Shown here: in pieces, positions 11,451-21,632 of the stretch
Position numbering within the stretch: position 1 is the stretch's first letter
Layout: every line of letters begins with the position of its first letter
DNA from: Adiantum capillus-veneris
Lineage: Eukaryota; Streptophyta; Polypodiopsida; Polypodiales; Pteridaceae
Assembly: GCA_014529385.2 (NCBI GenBank)
Contig: CM043945.1
Span: 99,051,463-99,115,462 of the forward strand
Direction of reading: 5' to 3'
Length of the DNA stretch: 64,000 bases
The notes under the pieces: generated by a model
Told to the model about the DNA's origin: nothing
The model's input: only the letters and a program-made list of their open reading frames with translations
The model's database searches: none
Made by a program: the position numbers and the translations under genes

Positions 11451-12032
11451 GACCATGCTTATGAGCTATTAAAAAAGGCCTTAACAAGTGCTCCCATTCT
11501 ACGAGTGCCCGATTGGAATCTAGTTTTCCATGTGCATATTGATGCATCGTACTTTGCTATTGGGTGTGTTCTATCTCAACCAGGAGAACATAAATTGGAC
11601 TACCCCATTAGCTTTGCAAGTCGTCAATTAAATGATGCTGAGAGGAACTACACCACTACAGAGGGGGTAGGTTTAGCTATGATTTACGTAGTAAAGAAAT
11701 TTTGCTACTACCTTCTTGCCAACCAGTTTGTTTTCTATGTTAACCATCAAGCATTGTTGTATCTAGTAAATAAACCTTGTTCCATGGGAAGAATTACACG
11801 ATGGTTGTTAATTCTTCTTGAGTTTAATTTTATCGTTGTGGTGAGACCCGATAAAAGACATGTCATGACGGATCATTTGTCTCGCATACCCACTGGTGAA
11901 GCCCCTACTAGAATCGATGATGAATTTCTCGATACTTCCCTGTTCCTAGTTGAGACCATGCCTAAATGGAGTGAGAAGATTCTGAACTTTCTAGTTAACA
12001 ATTTTCCACCAAAGAGCTTCATAAGGATATAG
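11451..12032 (+). pseudogene. Gypsy RNase H domain, element F
   Basis: A 175-codon frame from 11505 follows the frame containing ALTSAPILRVPDW. It has the RNase H start HIDASYFAIGCVLSQ, the ISFASRQLNDAERNYTTTE box, FYVNHQALLYLV and a DHLSRIPTGE end. This is the usual plant Gypsy RNase H domain that degrades the RNA of the RNA-DNA hybrid. The frame itself is open for its full length, yet it is disconnected from RT by a stop at about 11440 and ends at 12030 before integrase. Confidence 0.8.
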
Positions 12033-12164
12033 CTTGAAAACTGTTAAAAGAATGTGAACTTTATTCTCTAATTGCAGGAACTCTCTACAAGCTAGGGAAG
12101 GACAATATTCTTAGACGTTGTGCTAAGGTTGGGATGGTAACCCTTTAGTTGAGCATTTATATAT

Positions 12165-12365
12165 CCTGAGAGTTTAGACAAAGAAAGGCAATTGGCTGTG
12201 CAAAATGAACTTGTGGAGAAAGATAGGAGAAGAAAATGGTTTGTCCGTCACAAGGATATCAAGGTTGGGGATAAAGTCCTTATGTATGGAGTGCGTAACA
12301 AGAAGAAAAAGTTGAAATATGCGGGAAAAAGACCATATAGAGTATGCAAAATCACCCCACAAGGT
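12165..12365 (+). pseudogene. Integrase C-terminal remnant, element F, 5' half (cut by element G)
   Basis: The plus-strand frame reads ERQLAVQNELVEKDRRRKWF, then VGDKVLMYG and GKRPYRVCKITPQG. This matches the region after the catalytic core of Gypsy integrase, up to the GPF/Y-like module (PYRV). The zinc-binding N-terminus and DDE core that should lie between 12032 and 12165 are missing, so a large deletion preceded or accompanied decay. The frame is interrupted at 12366 by the Copia LTR and resumes at 17822. Confidence 0.75.
12361..12365 (+). other. Target-site duplication AAGGT, left copy
   Basis: AAGGT at 12361-12365 directly precedes the TGTTAGG end of element G and recurs at 17817-17821 directly after its TTAACA end. 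Confidence 0.9.
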
Positions 12366-13129
12366 TGTTAGGAAATAAGACGTAGCTAAATAGATAATTG
12401 AGTAGATTACTTAATGGAGACAGACACGTTTACATGCACGAGATTATAGAGTAGAGAGAGAGAGAGAGAGAGAGAGTACACACGATATACATCGTTCACC
12501 CAATGTGGGCTACGTCCACGGGAAAGCAGCCACTCAATGGCTTTAGTACTTCAAAACAAGAAGTAGTTTACAAAGGGATTTTACCCTTTTGGAGCTCCCG
12601 CCTTGCTTCACTCACACCCACCTTGTTGCATCAACTTCACACTCTATGAAATGTGTGTAGAAATGGCCTCCTTTTATAGGCCAAAAGGGCTGCCCTCTCT
12701 CATGAGAGGCAGCCATGTGTAGCCGCCCTTGTGTAGATAAGTCCAAATCGGACCCTTCAATCCGCCCATGTGTAGCCGTCCTTGAGAAGACAAGTCCACC
12801 TTTGAATTCGGCCACCGGCCCACCGGCCATTGACTTCCGACCACCGGCCACCGGCCATTGACTACCGGCCACCGGCCAACCGACGGTTGTTTTCCGACCA
12901 CTTTCCGGCCGCCGTACGGCCATAATATTCCAGCGAGAAGGAATATTCCGGCGAGGGAAAAAAATTCAGGGGCCCCTAAAGTTGCCCCTGATTTTGGGCC
13001 GTGAAAATTTTGGTTTTCGGCGAGTGATTTTCCTTTACGCACGATGGCTTCTCCTCATAATGGGGGCCTTACAAATGTGCGCTTTTACCACAGAAAATTA
13101 CAAGGCTAAATCAAGCTCTATACTTAACA
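12366..13129 (-). repeat. 3' LTR of element G (764 bp)
   Basis: On the minus strand it runs TGTTAAGTATAGAGC ... CTAACA. Relative to the other LTR it retains about 70 bp (around 12955-13030) and a longer GA run. Its middle is C/G-rich, with repeated ACCGGCCA-type motifs. Confidence 0.9.
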
Positions 13130-13142
13130 ATCTCCCACTTGG
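13130..13142 (-). other. Polypurine tract, element G
   Basis: The minus strand reads CCAAGTGGGAGAT immediately before the 3' LTR start. AAGTGGGAGATTGTTA is a very common junction in plant Copia elements. Confidence 0.8.
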
Positions 13143-13189
13143 ATACTGATCTCCAAACCAAACCTGTGGCTGCTTTCCATCCTGGCTTC

Positions 13190-13867
13190 TTATCCTTGAA
13201 TGCCAATTGAAGATGAACAAAAGCTCAACTTCTCCTTGTTGACCACCTTTGTAAACATGTCTGCAGGATTTTCACTTGTATGCACCTTTCCTAGCTTTAG
13301 CTGTCCCTCTTCCAAAAGAGTGCGTATGAAGTGATATCTCACCTCAATGTGCTTTGTCCTTGAATGAAAGGCTGAGTTCTTCACAAGATGGATAGCGCTT
13401 TGGCTATCACTATACAAGACACAATTGTCTTGTTTGAATCCAAGCTCTTGTAAGAATCTGTGAAGTCACAGAATTTCTTTGCTTGCCTCCGTCATTGCTA
13501 CATACTGTGCTTCCGTGGTAGAAAGTGAAACCGCTTTCTGCAGCTTTGAAGCCCAGCTTACTGTTGTGCCTCCAACCGTGAACACATAGTTAGTAGTGCT
13601 TCTTCAAGTATCTTTGTCACCTGCCATATCTGCATCAGCATACCCTTCTAGAAAAATATCAGTTCCTCCAAAACACAAAGCATTTGTTGTTGTCCCTTTT
13701 AGATACCTAAGTATCTACTTCACAGCTTGCCAATGCTCTTTACCTGGGTTGTCCATGAACCCACTCACAACTCCCATTGCATGTGCAATGTCTGGCCTTG
13801 TCGAGACCATAGCATACATTAAAGAACCTACCGCTGCAGCATATGGAACTTTAGACATATAGGCTAT
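13190..13867 (-). pseudogene. Copia RNase H region, element G
   Basis: The minus-strand translation keeps the RNase H block order: VGSLMYAMVSTRPDIAHAMG, a GTDIFLEGYADADMAGD start, [17 protein letters not shown], then the open frame 13417-13190 with YSDSQSAIHLVKNSAFHSRT, HIEVRYHFIRTLLEEGQL and ENPADMFTKVV. Stops interrupt it at several points (for example after LRYL and at the start near 13866). The domain would remove RNA during cDNA synthesis. It is dead by stops, not by loss of motifs. Confidence 0.85.
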
Positions 13868-14260
13868 CTACTCTTGTGTCTTTGGACACATATCCTTCGT
13901 TAGTTTAAAATGACCAGCCAAAGGTGTAGAAACTGGTTTTTCATTTTGCATTGCAAACCTTTCTAGTACCTTCTTGATGTAATCTGCTTGAGATAGCTTT
14001 ATTGTCTTCTTCGTCCTATCCCTTGATATTTTCATACCAAGTATCCTCTTTGCAGCACCTAAATCTTTCATTGAAAAAGATTTAGACAGCTCCTCTTTTA
14101 GGTCTTTGATTTCCTGCATGTTAGCACTTGCAATCAACATGTCATAAACATACAACATTAGGATGATGAATTTTCCATCTCCCAAATTCTTCGTGTAGAC
14201 GTAGTGATCCGAGTTGCATCTTGTGAATCCATGATCCAACATCCATCGATCAAACTTCAA
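13868..14260 (-). pseudogene. Copia reverse transcriptase C-terminal half, element G, with altered active site
   Basis: An open frame of 130 codons starts KFDRWMLDHGFTRCNSDHYV and contains the catalytic box as LYVYDMLIA. The family norm is LYVDDMLIA, so the first Asp of the YxDD motif is Tyr here, removing an essential metal ligand. It continues with ELSKSFSMKDLGAAKRILGM and VSTPLAGHFKLTKDMCP before a stop. A TAA at 14273-14275 separates it from the upstream RT half in the same frame. Confidence 0.88.
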
Positions 14261-14272
14261 GTACCATTGTCT

Positions 14273-15922
14273 TTATGCTTGCTTTAAACCATACAAGCTC
14301 TTCTTTAATCTGCAAACCATTTTCTCCTTACCTTTTACTTCATACCCCTTTGGTTGAAGCATGTAGATTTCCTCCTCTAAGTCACCGTGAGGGAATGCCG
14401 TATTTACATCCATTTGCTCGAGATTTAGATCATGAGCAGCCACAAGGCTTAAGACAAGACTAATTGAGTTCATTTTTACAACAGGAGAAAATATTTCATT
14501 GAAGTCAATACCTTTCTTTTGACAAAACCCTTTTACCACAAGCTTAGACTGGTACCTTTTCTTCCCACCTTCTTCTTCCTTCAGCTTGTACACCCATTTT
14601 TTTTGAAGCGCCCGCTTACCTTTAGGCAACTCAACCAACTCCCATTTTTGGTTGTGATGTAGTGAGTCCATCTCCACTTGCATGCTCTTCGTCCATTCTT
14701 CTTTGGATTCATGTTGCATAGCTTCTTCGTATGATTCTGGCTCTCCAGAATCTGAGATCAAGAGATGGTTGAAGGAAGGAACAAACCTTTCTGGAGGTCT
14801 TCTTGCTCTTGTAGATCTTCGGGGAATAGGTTGAGGCTCCTCATTTGGTTGACGTTGTTGCACATTGTCACCGTTTGCAGTCCTTGAGTCTTCACCGTCC
14901 TCAAGCTCCATGTACTCATCACCTGTTTCTTTTGTTTGTTTTCTTTCCAAGTAATCTTTGTACATATTTTGTTCATTAAAAATTACATCCCTACTCCCTA
15001 AGATTTTACCATCTTCAGGATTCCATAGGCGATACCCAAAGTCACCTTCTCCATATCCATTGAAGAAACACTTTTTAGACTTTGCATCTAGCTTTGATCT
15101 TAGGCTTCTATCTATGTGCATGAAAGCCTCACACCCAAACACTTTTAGAAATGCATAATTCACCGGTTTACCTGTCCATGCCTCTTCTGGAACTCCCCCA
15201 TCCAATGCCGTTGAGGGTGGCCGATTGATTAAGTACACAGACGTACTTACAGCTTCTGCCCAAAGCTCAAGCAGTAGTCCTGCATGTAGCCGCATGCTTC
15301 GTGCTCGCTCCATGATTGTCCTGTTCATCCTTTCCGAAATACCATTTTGTTGAGGTGTCGTTGGGGTTGTTCTTTGCCTCCGAATGCCATTGCTAGCACA
15401 AAAGCTTTCAAAAGCTTGGCTGCAATATTCACCTCCATTGTCGGATCTGAGGCATTTAACCTTGGTACCTGTTTCATTCTCCACAAAGGCTTTCCACCTT
15501 TGATATATGGAAAATACATCGGATTTATTCTTCATGACATAAACCCATGTTTTTCTAGTCGCATCGTCTATGAATGTTACATAGTACAATGAGCCACCAA
15601 GTGATGGTGTACTTGCAGGACCCCAAACATCAGAATGAACCAACTCAAGTTTTTTATTTTTTCTTTCATTTCTTGATTTTTGAAATTTTACCCTCTTTTG
15701 TTTACCATAAACAAAATCTTCACAGAACTCTAAGTCCACTTCTTTCAAACCTGGTAGAATCTTCTTTGTTTGGAGGATTTGCATTCCTTTGGCACTCATA
15801 TGCCCAAGTCTGTAGTGCCACACCGCACTGTCAACTTCTGTAGTTGCTGCACAAGCTGAAGGTTGCGTGCTAACAATACACAAGTAAAGTGTACCGACCT
15901 TTTCTCCCTTGGCAACCACCAA
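14273..15922 (-). pseudogene. Copia integrase and reverse transcriptase N-terminal half, element G
   Basis: This frame of 549 codons contains, in order: the pre-integrase motif WHYRLGHMSAKGMQIL (residues about 36-51); the integrase core with FIDDATRKTWVY, LRSDNGGEY and TPQQNGISERMNRT, giving the D, D and E of the catalytic triad; FGCEAFMHI; a Ser/Arg linker; and RT fingers and palm with KKWVYKLKEEEGG, VVKGFCQKKGIDFNEIFSPV and LEQMDVNTAFPHGDLEEEIY. The frame ends at KSLYGLKQA with a TAA inside RT. It is the longest undamaged piece of the polyprotein. Upstream, a frameshift near 15985 disconnects it from protease. In the FLHGDL box Leu is replaced by Pro. Confidence 0.92.
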
Positions 15923-16632
15923 AGATCCCTTTGAGATCCTCCACCGTTTGTTTCCGAATGCAATGTTGTGACCTTCAATTGTCCTGTAGAGATCAAATTT
16001 TTGCGAAGAGAAGGAACATGCCTGACATCTTTAAGCTTCCATTCATTTCCGTTAGCAGTTTTGACAGAAATTGTACCTTTGCCGACAATCTCACAAGCTT
16101 CATCATCTCCCAAGTATACATACCCAAAATTACCTTTGGTGTAATCTTGGAAATGTTGCTTGTGTGGTGTCGCATGGAATGAAGCCCCGGAATCTACTAT
16201 CCAAGAATTAGACACATTGTCTAATGAGAGAATTAGAGCATCTTGCTCCACTTTACCTGCCACATTGGCCTCCGATGTTGGCTTGTTGTCTTGAGACTCT
16301 GACTCCTTCTTTTTCTTGGACCAGCAATCCTTCTTGACGTGCTTGCCGCAGTTCCAACATTCAAGAACTAACTTTGTGCGTGACTTGCTCCGCCTTGAGC
16401 GATCACGACCCTTTTGGTTTTTGAACCTCTCCTTAGGCCTTCCTCTTGTTTCCACTGACAATGCAGCACTTGATGATTCTCCTGCGCTTCTCCTTCGTAT
16501 TTCCTCGCTTAGGAGAACACCCACAACATCATCAAACTTAAGAGTATTTGTGCCAGAAATAGAATTACTTACATCCATCACAAGGCTGTCCCAACTATCC
16601 GGTAGAGATGATAGTATAAGGAGAGCTCGCAC
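15796..16632 (-). pseudogene. Copia gag C-terminus and protease, element G
   Basis: The frame starts RALLILSSLPDSWDSLVMDV, typical of the Copia gag C-terminal half. An Arg/Lys-rich segment follows, then a zinc-knuckle relic reading CWNCGKHVKKDC; two residues are missing compared with the usual CX2CX4HX4C, so zinc binding is doubtful. Protease follows with SWIVDSGASFHATPHKQHF (DSG intact) and a VGKGTISVKT ... LKDVRHVPSLRKNLIS end. The frame then drifts out of register near 15985. It starts within a frameshift from the upstream gag piece (about 16640). Confidence 0.88.
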
Positions 16633-17057
16633 TTCGTCATCGAAATGATTTTCATCGATCGAAGTTGACTTATGTTTCTGTTAAAGTCATTTAGGTGTTC
16701 TGCAACTGAACCATTCTCTGCCATCTTTAGATTGAACAAGCGCTTCATAAGAAATACCTTATTGGATGCCGATGGTTTCTCGTAGAAGTCATCAACTGAC
16801 TTCATCAAGTCCTCCGTGGTCTTCATCTCCGAAACATTGAAGGCCACCGTTGACGCTAAGCTTAACCGGATTGTTCCCAGTACCTTTCGATCAAGGACAA
16901 TCCATGCTTCATCTGCCATTGTTGCGGGCTTCTTTGCAAGACCGCCTAGTGGAAAATAGAGGTCCTTCTGGTAGAGATAGTCTTCAATCTGCATCTTCCA
17001 ATGTTGGTAGTTTTTGCCATTGAACTTCTCAATCTTGAGCTTCCCTTCCTCCTCCAT
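16578..17057 (-). pseudogene. Copia gag N-terminus, element G
   Basis: The ATG at 17057-17055 starts MEEEGKLKIEKFNGKNYQHW, the usual Copia gag opening with FNG and a W at the start of the capsid helix bundle. The frame continues through EAWIVLDRKVLGTIRLSLA and FLMKRLFNLKMAENGSVAEHLNDF, matching the UBN2/Retrotran_gag family. It leaves register near 16640, where the next gag piece takes over in another frame. The start is 55 bp inside the PBS. Confidence 0.88.
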
Positions 17058-17112
17058 AACTCCCACTCAATTCAAGGAATCCTTTCCTTGAGATAACTTA
17101 GCTACGAGCAAA

Positions 17113-17128
17113 CCTTGCTCTGATACCA
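17113..17128 (-). other. Primer-binding site (initiator-Met tRNA type), element G
   Basis: The minus strand reads TGGTATCAGAGCAAGG two bases after the 5' LTR. Confidence 0.9.
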
Positions 17129-17130
17129 GT

Positions 17131-17816
17131 TGTTAGGAAATGACGTAGCTAAATAGATAATTGAGTAGATTACTTAATGGAGAGAGACAGGTTTACATAC
17201 ATGAGATTATAGAGTAGAGAGAGAGAGAGAGTACACACGATATACGTGGTTCACCCAATGTGGGCTATGTCCATGGGAAAGCAGCCACTCAATGGCTTTT
17301 GTACTTCAAAACAAGAAGTAGTTTACACAGGGATTATACCCTTTTGGAGCTCCCGCCTTGCTTCACTCTCACCACCTCACACCCACCTTGTTGCATCAAC
17401 TTCACACTCTATGAAATGTGTGTAGAAATGGCCTCCTTTTATAGGCCAAAAGAGCTGCCTCTCTCATGAGAGGCAGCCATGTGTAGCCGCCCTTGTGTAG
17501 ATAAGTCCAAATCGGACCCTTCAATCCACCCATGTGTGGCCGCCCTTGAGAAGACAAGTCCGCTTTTGAATTCGACCACCGGCCATTGACTTCTAACCAC
17601 CGGCCATCGGCCATTGACTACCGGTCACCGGCCAACCGACGGTTGTTTTCTGACCACTTTCCGGCCGCCGCCCGGCCATAATATTCTGGCGAAAAGGAAT
17701 ATTCCGGCGACTGATTTTCCTTTACGTACGATGGCTTTTCCTCATAATGGGGGCCTTACAAATGTGCGCTTTTACCACAGAAAATTACAAGGTTAAATCA
17801 GGCTCCATACTTAACA
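17131..17816 (-). repeat. 5' LTR of element G (686 bp)
   Basis: Same ends as the left LTR. It is shorter mainly through a deletion of about 70 bp between two CGGCGA copies (near 17710). Followed on the plus strand by target duplication AAGGT (17817-17821). Confidence 0.9.
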
Positions 17817-17821
17817 AAGGT

Positions 17822-18028
17822 ACCATTCGTGTGGAAAATCTTGATGGAGTTGAAACCATTGGATTCCTAAATGGGATTGAATTTAAAAGATACTATGATC
17901 CTTTAAGCCAAGAGGAGCTACGTGCCATCCATCAAAAAAAGGCAGCTAAGGCACAAGTAGAATTAGAAAAGATACAAGATAAAGCTGAGGCTAAGGAGCA
18001 ACATCAACGTATTAGACGCCAAAGATAG
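17822..18028 (+). pseudogene. Integrase C-terminal remnant, element F, 3' half
   Basis: The frame resumes exactly after the target duplication with TIRVENLDGVETIGFLNGIE and FKRYYDP, the standard end of a Gypsy integrase GPF/Y-type module. A Lys/Glu/Gln-rich tail follows (LSQEELRAIHQKKAAKAQVE) and a stop near 18026. That the two halves read as one module across a 5-bp duplication shows element G landed in coding sequence. Confidence 0.75.
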
Positions 18029-18119
18029 GCCAACCTTGGAGTTACACATGCATTTCACATTGAAATAGAGGATGATTGGTTGGACTCTGACACACCTATA
18101 TGATACCCTAGCTATTGAG

Positions 18120-18425
18120 TTAAATAGCACCTATGGAAAAGTGCTATATAATGCCTTATTGGACACGGGTGCTAAACATAATCTGTTGTCATATGGAGTG
18201 TGGTGTCAGTTAGGAAAGACGTCTCTATTTGAGAGTGCCATCTAAGTCAAGGGTATCACAAGAAAAAAACTACGGTTTTTGAAACTTGGCACACTTATGT
18301 CAGTTATGACAATGGGGTTGTAACGACTTTTTGGTCATTCCTACTGGAACTATGGAAGGCAATATAAACCTAGGATGCACATGGATGATAGCGACCAAAT
18401 GCACTATTGATTGGGGGGCTGAAAG
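18120..18425 (+). pseudogene. Retropepsin-like segment located 3' of integrase, element F
   Basis: The plus strand encodes NALLDTGAKHNLLSYGVW, with the Asp-Thr-Gly catalytic motif at about 18162. After a stop and a frameshift come FLVIPTGTM, then NINLGCTWMIATKCTIDWG. This is the order of a retropepsin: the DTG loop, then a late hydrophobic strand ending in a Leu-Gly...Trp box. Gypsy elements normally carry protease before RT, so the position after integrase is odd. The segment is broken by a TAA at about 18244 and a frameshift near 18320. It could be the start of a second, head-to-tail element copy, or a rearrangement. Confidence 0.6.
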
Positions 18426-19277
18426 TGTCACAACACAAAAACCAACTCTTAGCCCTGCCACTCAAGCGATAGTCCCTGAGATATCACCTCCCAAGAAAAT
18501 ACAACCCAAAACAGTGAATGTCCAAGAGGTTGAACCATCTGTAACTATATCCCAACCCTCTAGAACATCAACTTCTATAGTTGAAACAAAGCTTGAGACA
18601 CACAAGACCCATCGTGATATAATAGAGAAAACATACAAGCGGGTTCCTAAAGCTTCTTTAGCGACAATTTTTTATGCTAAAAAACAAAAGCCTTGTAAGA
18701 AACGCCCCACTCACTCCAAAAAATGTAAGAAAATGTTGCGTTGGATTCCTAAACGATTATTGGAATCCCAAGGCTACTATGAAGGGAATGATCAAATCTA
18801 GATGCATAAACGTAGATTGTGTTCTTACCTATCACCTATAGACCCATGTGAGTCAAATCCTATAACGATAAAGCCGATTGAAGATCGTGGGAAGGGAAAG
18901 ATCATAGAACACTATACAATTGATTTGGAGCTAGTTTGGGTAACCAAGCAAGCAAGGCTTGTTTTGCTACGCTCAAACATGGAAAAAAAAATGAAGGTTC
19001 TTGCTCTTCATGTAGTTCATATACGAAAATACAAGCTTTGACACAACCTCCGCCTACCATTGTAAATATCCATACAAACAAGAAAGAATTTACACCTCAC
19101 GTTGTAAGTTCATCACCTACAACATTGTTGCAAGTAAAATCATGGGCGAGTACCTTACCACCCTTACAACTAGATGAAACTCCTAGGGCGGTCGAAAACT
19201 ATTGGTCAAAGTCTTCACCCATAACAACTTGGAACAATTTGTTTCAAAAGGTGACGACATCATTCCAAAAGATATGA
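18426..19277 (+). pseudogene. Unassigned 3' open frames of element F
   Basis: The frame 18331-18801 continues past the protease-like box with a Pro/Thr/Ser-rich, then Lys-rich sequence (KKQKPCKKRPTHSKKCKK, basic). It ends at a TAG (18799-18801) and similar composition continues in 18802-19277 in two frames. No domain recognised. The basic stretch could bind nucleic acid, but that is only inference from composition. Confidence 0.35.
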
Positions 19278-19554
19278 TCTACCCAAGGAAGGGGGGAGTG
19301 TTTTCTGACCTCCATCATTCACGCTCCCCTCTCAACCTTCCTCCTTGACATCTCAATCTCCCAATCTTAGGGAATGTATATATATTTCCCTATACTCAAG
19401 AAAACAAAAATAAAAAAGTAAAAGAGCAAGAGACACCAAACAAAATCTAGAAACCTACAAATTCATAATAATACATTATGTACAGGGACACGACCTTTTG
19501 ACATGACCCTTATAATATTTGCACACTAACCAACATCTATCTGTGTGTACAGAT

Positions 19555-19980
19555 ATGGCTAGGATGCTAGAGTTGTCCACTCCTACCTTGGGTGAGAGGT
19601 ACCCTCTTTACTTTTCACAAGTGTTTCACATAGTCTATCCAGTGCTTGCCTGCGAATAGGATTTGCTAGATACACTAGCGTGTGAGAAGAAATTTGAGGA
19701 ATTAGAATGGTTGATACGTCTCTTGACCACAACTGATCTCTACTTAGTAGAGGACATTTCTCCGATTGCACTAGCTTACCCTTTTGACCAAGATGACTAT
19801 AGACATCTAGTGACATTCTTAGTGAACATTTATGCCTCTAATGATGAGGAAGAGTTACATGATTACATGGATGGCACGTATGGTCTCATGGATGATGACT
19901 TTGTTTTTCTCCACGATGACAAGGATAGGGATTTAGACCTAGGGCTACCTGCCCATCTATTCAATATCCTGTTCCCTTGA
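19555..19980 (+). pseudogene. Unknown acidic protein frame near 3' end of element F
   Basis: An ATG at 19555 opens a frame of 142 codons with one internal TAG at 19657-19659. The product starts MARMLELSTPTLGERYPLYF and ends in a very acidic tail (DEEELHDYMDGTYGLMDDDF, then HDDKDRDLDLG). I do not recognise it. Its place between pol and the 3' LTR is where some plant Gypsy lineages (Athila/Tat type) carry extra, sometimes envelope-like, frames. No signal peptide or membrane segment is visible here, so an envelope role is not supported. Confidence 0.4.
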
Positions 19981-21296
19981 CTCTCTAGGGGGATGCAAAT
20001 AATTAGGTTAGGGTTCCTTATGTTGTTTGATTGTGTTCAAGAAAGGTTGGTGCCTCTTCCCACTGATGTGCCTAGAGGTAATCTTTGTGTTTTCTAGTGT
20101 GTACAAGGATGCAATGTAGTTGTTGGGATTTTGAATCTTTGTCCAGTTCACTCTTCAAATCGAGTGCGATCATCAACACGAACAGGTGTTTCTTGTCCAT
20201 TAGCATTGCCTCTTGTCTTTTTTTTTAGCATCCATGTTGTATGCTTAACTGTGATTGGTAGCACAATATTCAGCACATTTGCTTAGTATTAAACATTAAA
20301 TTCAATATAATTTTCTATCATAGTCCTTTGTCTAGGTTTATGAATCAAGCAGTCTGACTCAGCTAGTTTGACCAAGATAGGCGTTAGAGATCTTCTCTTA
20401 ATACCATGGGAAATGCCTTCCTAATTGTCAATGGTTACTTCAGGTTCTTAATCCACTTTAGGTAGCATTGTGTGCAATGTTCTAGTGCTTTCTAGTGGGC
20501 TTAATCTCTCTTGACCTTTACTTTAACTATTATAAGGGGAGTTTACTATTGTGATGAGCCTGGGGAGGGTAACAGTGTCAATATGACCCCCCATAGTTAC
20601 AAGATTGAAAAGCAATGAAAAAAAAACAAACACGTACCAAGGATGTAAAATCTTAATTTGGTACTTCACTCACATGTATTACCTATGGTACTAGAGCCCT
20701 AGAGGTTCCCAGTGTGGGTGCTTTTCCTTGAGAAGCAAAAAGCCCAAGGCATACAAAATAAGCACACACATAAAAAATTGAATCAATGAGAAAAAACTTT
20801 GGGGGGTCAAAGAAAAGGGAATAATTCAGGTGATGATTTCAGAAGCAATTCCTTTTATCATAGCTTAACTAGAAGGTCTTCGAGGTATAGCCTCTAGTCA
20901 GCCCTCGGACATGAAATACTTTGCTCTCACGATTAAATAACTTAATTGACCCGAAAGAAAATAGAAGCTTGCCGGTGGTATTGATAGTTGACCTCTAGTG
21001 CCTCTTGACCATTAAATTAGCAACCCCATACTTGTTTATTTTGTGACATTTACAAGTGCTTATGTGTTTAATTATATTACAGTTTAATGTTTATTGTTGG
21101 AAATTGTTTAATATTCTATTACCGATCATTTTGTTTGCTTATTCACTGTATATGCTTTTTAATTATATATGGGATGCAATTATTGTGCCATTTTTTATTG
21201 ATTTTTTAATATTCAATGAAAGCTAAAGACATTCAATGATGCTCTTCCACCTCGACGAACGAGCTTCATCTCACTAGCTTCAGCGGACGGAATCTC
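19981..21296 (+). other. Non-coding 3' region of element F
   Basis: About 1.3 kb, AT-rich, no convincing frame. It contains short A runs and purine blocks and leads to the polypurine tract. Confidence 0.4.
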
Positions 21297-21312
21297 ATCA
21301 GGGAGGGGGACA
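21297..21312 (+). other. Polypurine tract, element F
   Basis: ATCAGGGAGGGGGACA lies immediately before the TGTTAACCC LTR start, which identifies the following LTR as a 3' LTR. Confidence 0.75.
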
Positions 21313-21594
21313 TGTTAACCCTTATGCACACCCTATCACCTTTGATGGATGCATTATCATTATTTGATTGAGTCATGGACCGGGTTTGTCAGTCCTATAG
21401 GTGTGTAGGTGATCGCTGATGACAGGCTCGCCAATTATCTTAGTTTTACAATATTTTTGCAACGATCGACCACTGTGTGCGCCCATGTGTGAATGGGTGA
21501 GACTCTTATAAAAGGTCTATTTTGACCTAAAAATCCTCATTCTTTGAGGTGCAAATTGAGAAGTGCTCTGTCTTCTCCTCCTTCGTGTGCTCAC

Positions 21595-21632
<38 letters not shown>

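Larger units (their letters stand above)
12366..17816 (-). mobile_element. Element G: Tnt1-like Copia retrotransposon inserted in element F
   Basis: The unit is complete: LTRs at both ends (TGTTAGG ... TTAACA on the plus strand), 5-bp target duplication AAGGT, minus-strand initiator-Met PBS, polypurine tract, and gag, protease, integrase, RT and RNase H in Copia order. Residue patterns throughout the polyprotein resemble the Tnt1 (Tork) lineage, for example VSTPLAGHFKLTKDMCP. At least two frameshifts, several stops and a substituted RT active site show it is inactive. Confidence 0.92.

Noticed and set aside
19555-19980. Envelope-like protein in element F
   Set aside because: No signal peptide, membrane segment or glycosylation pattern; the acidic tail does not fit.
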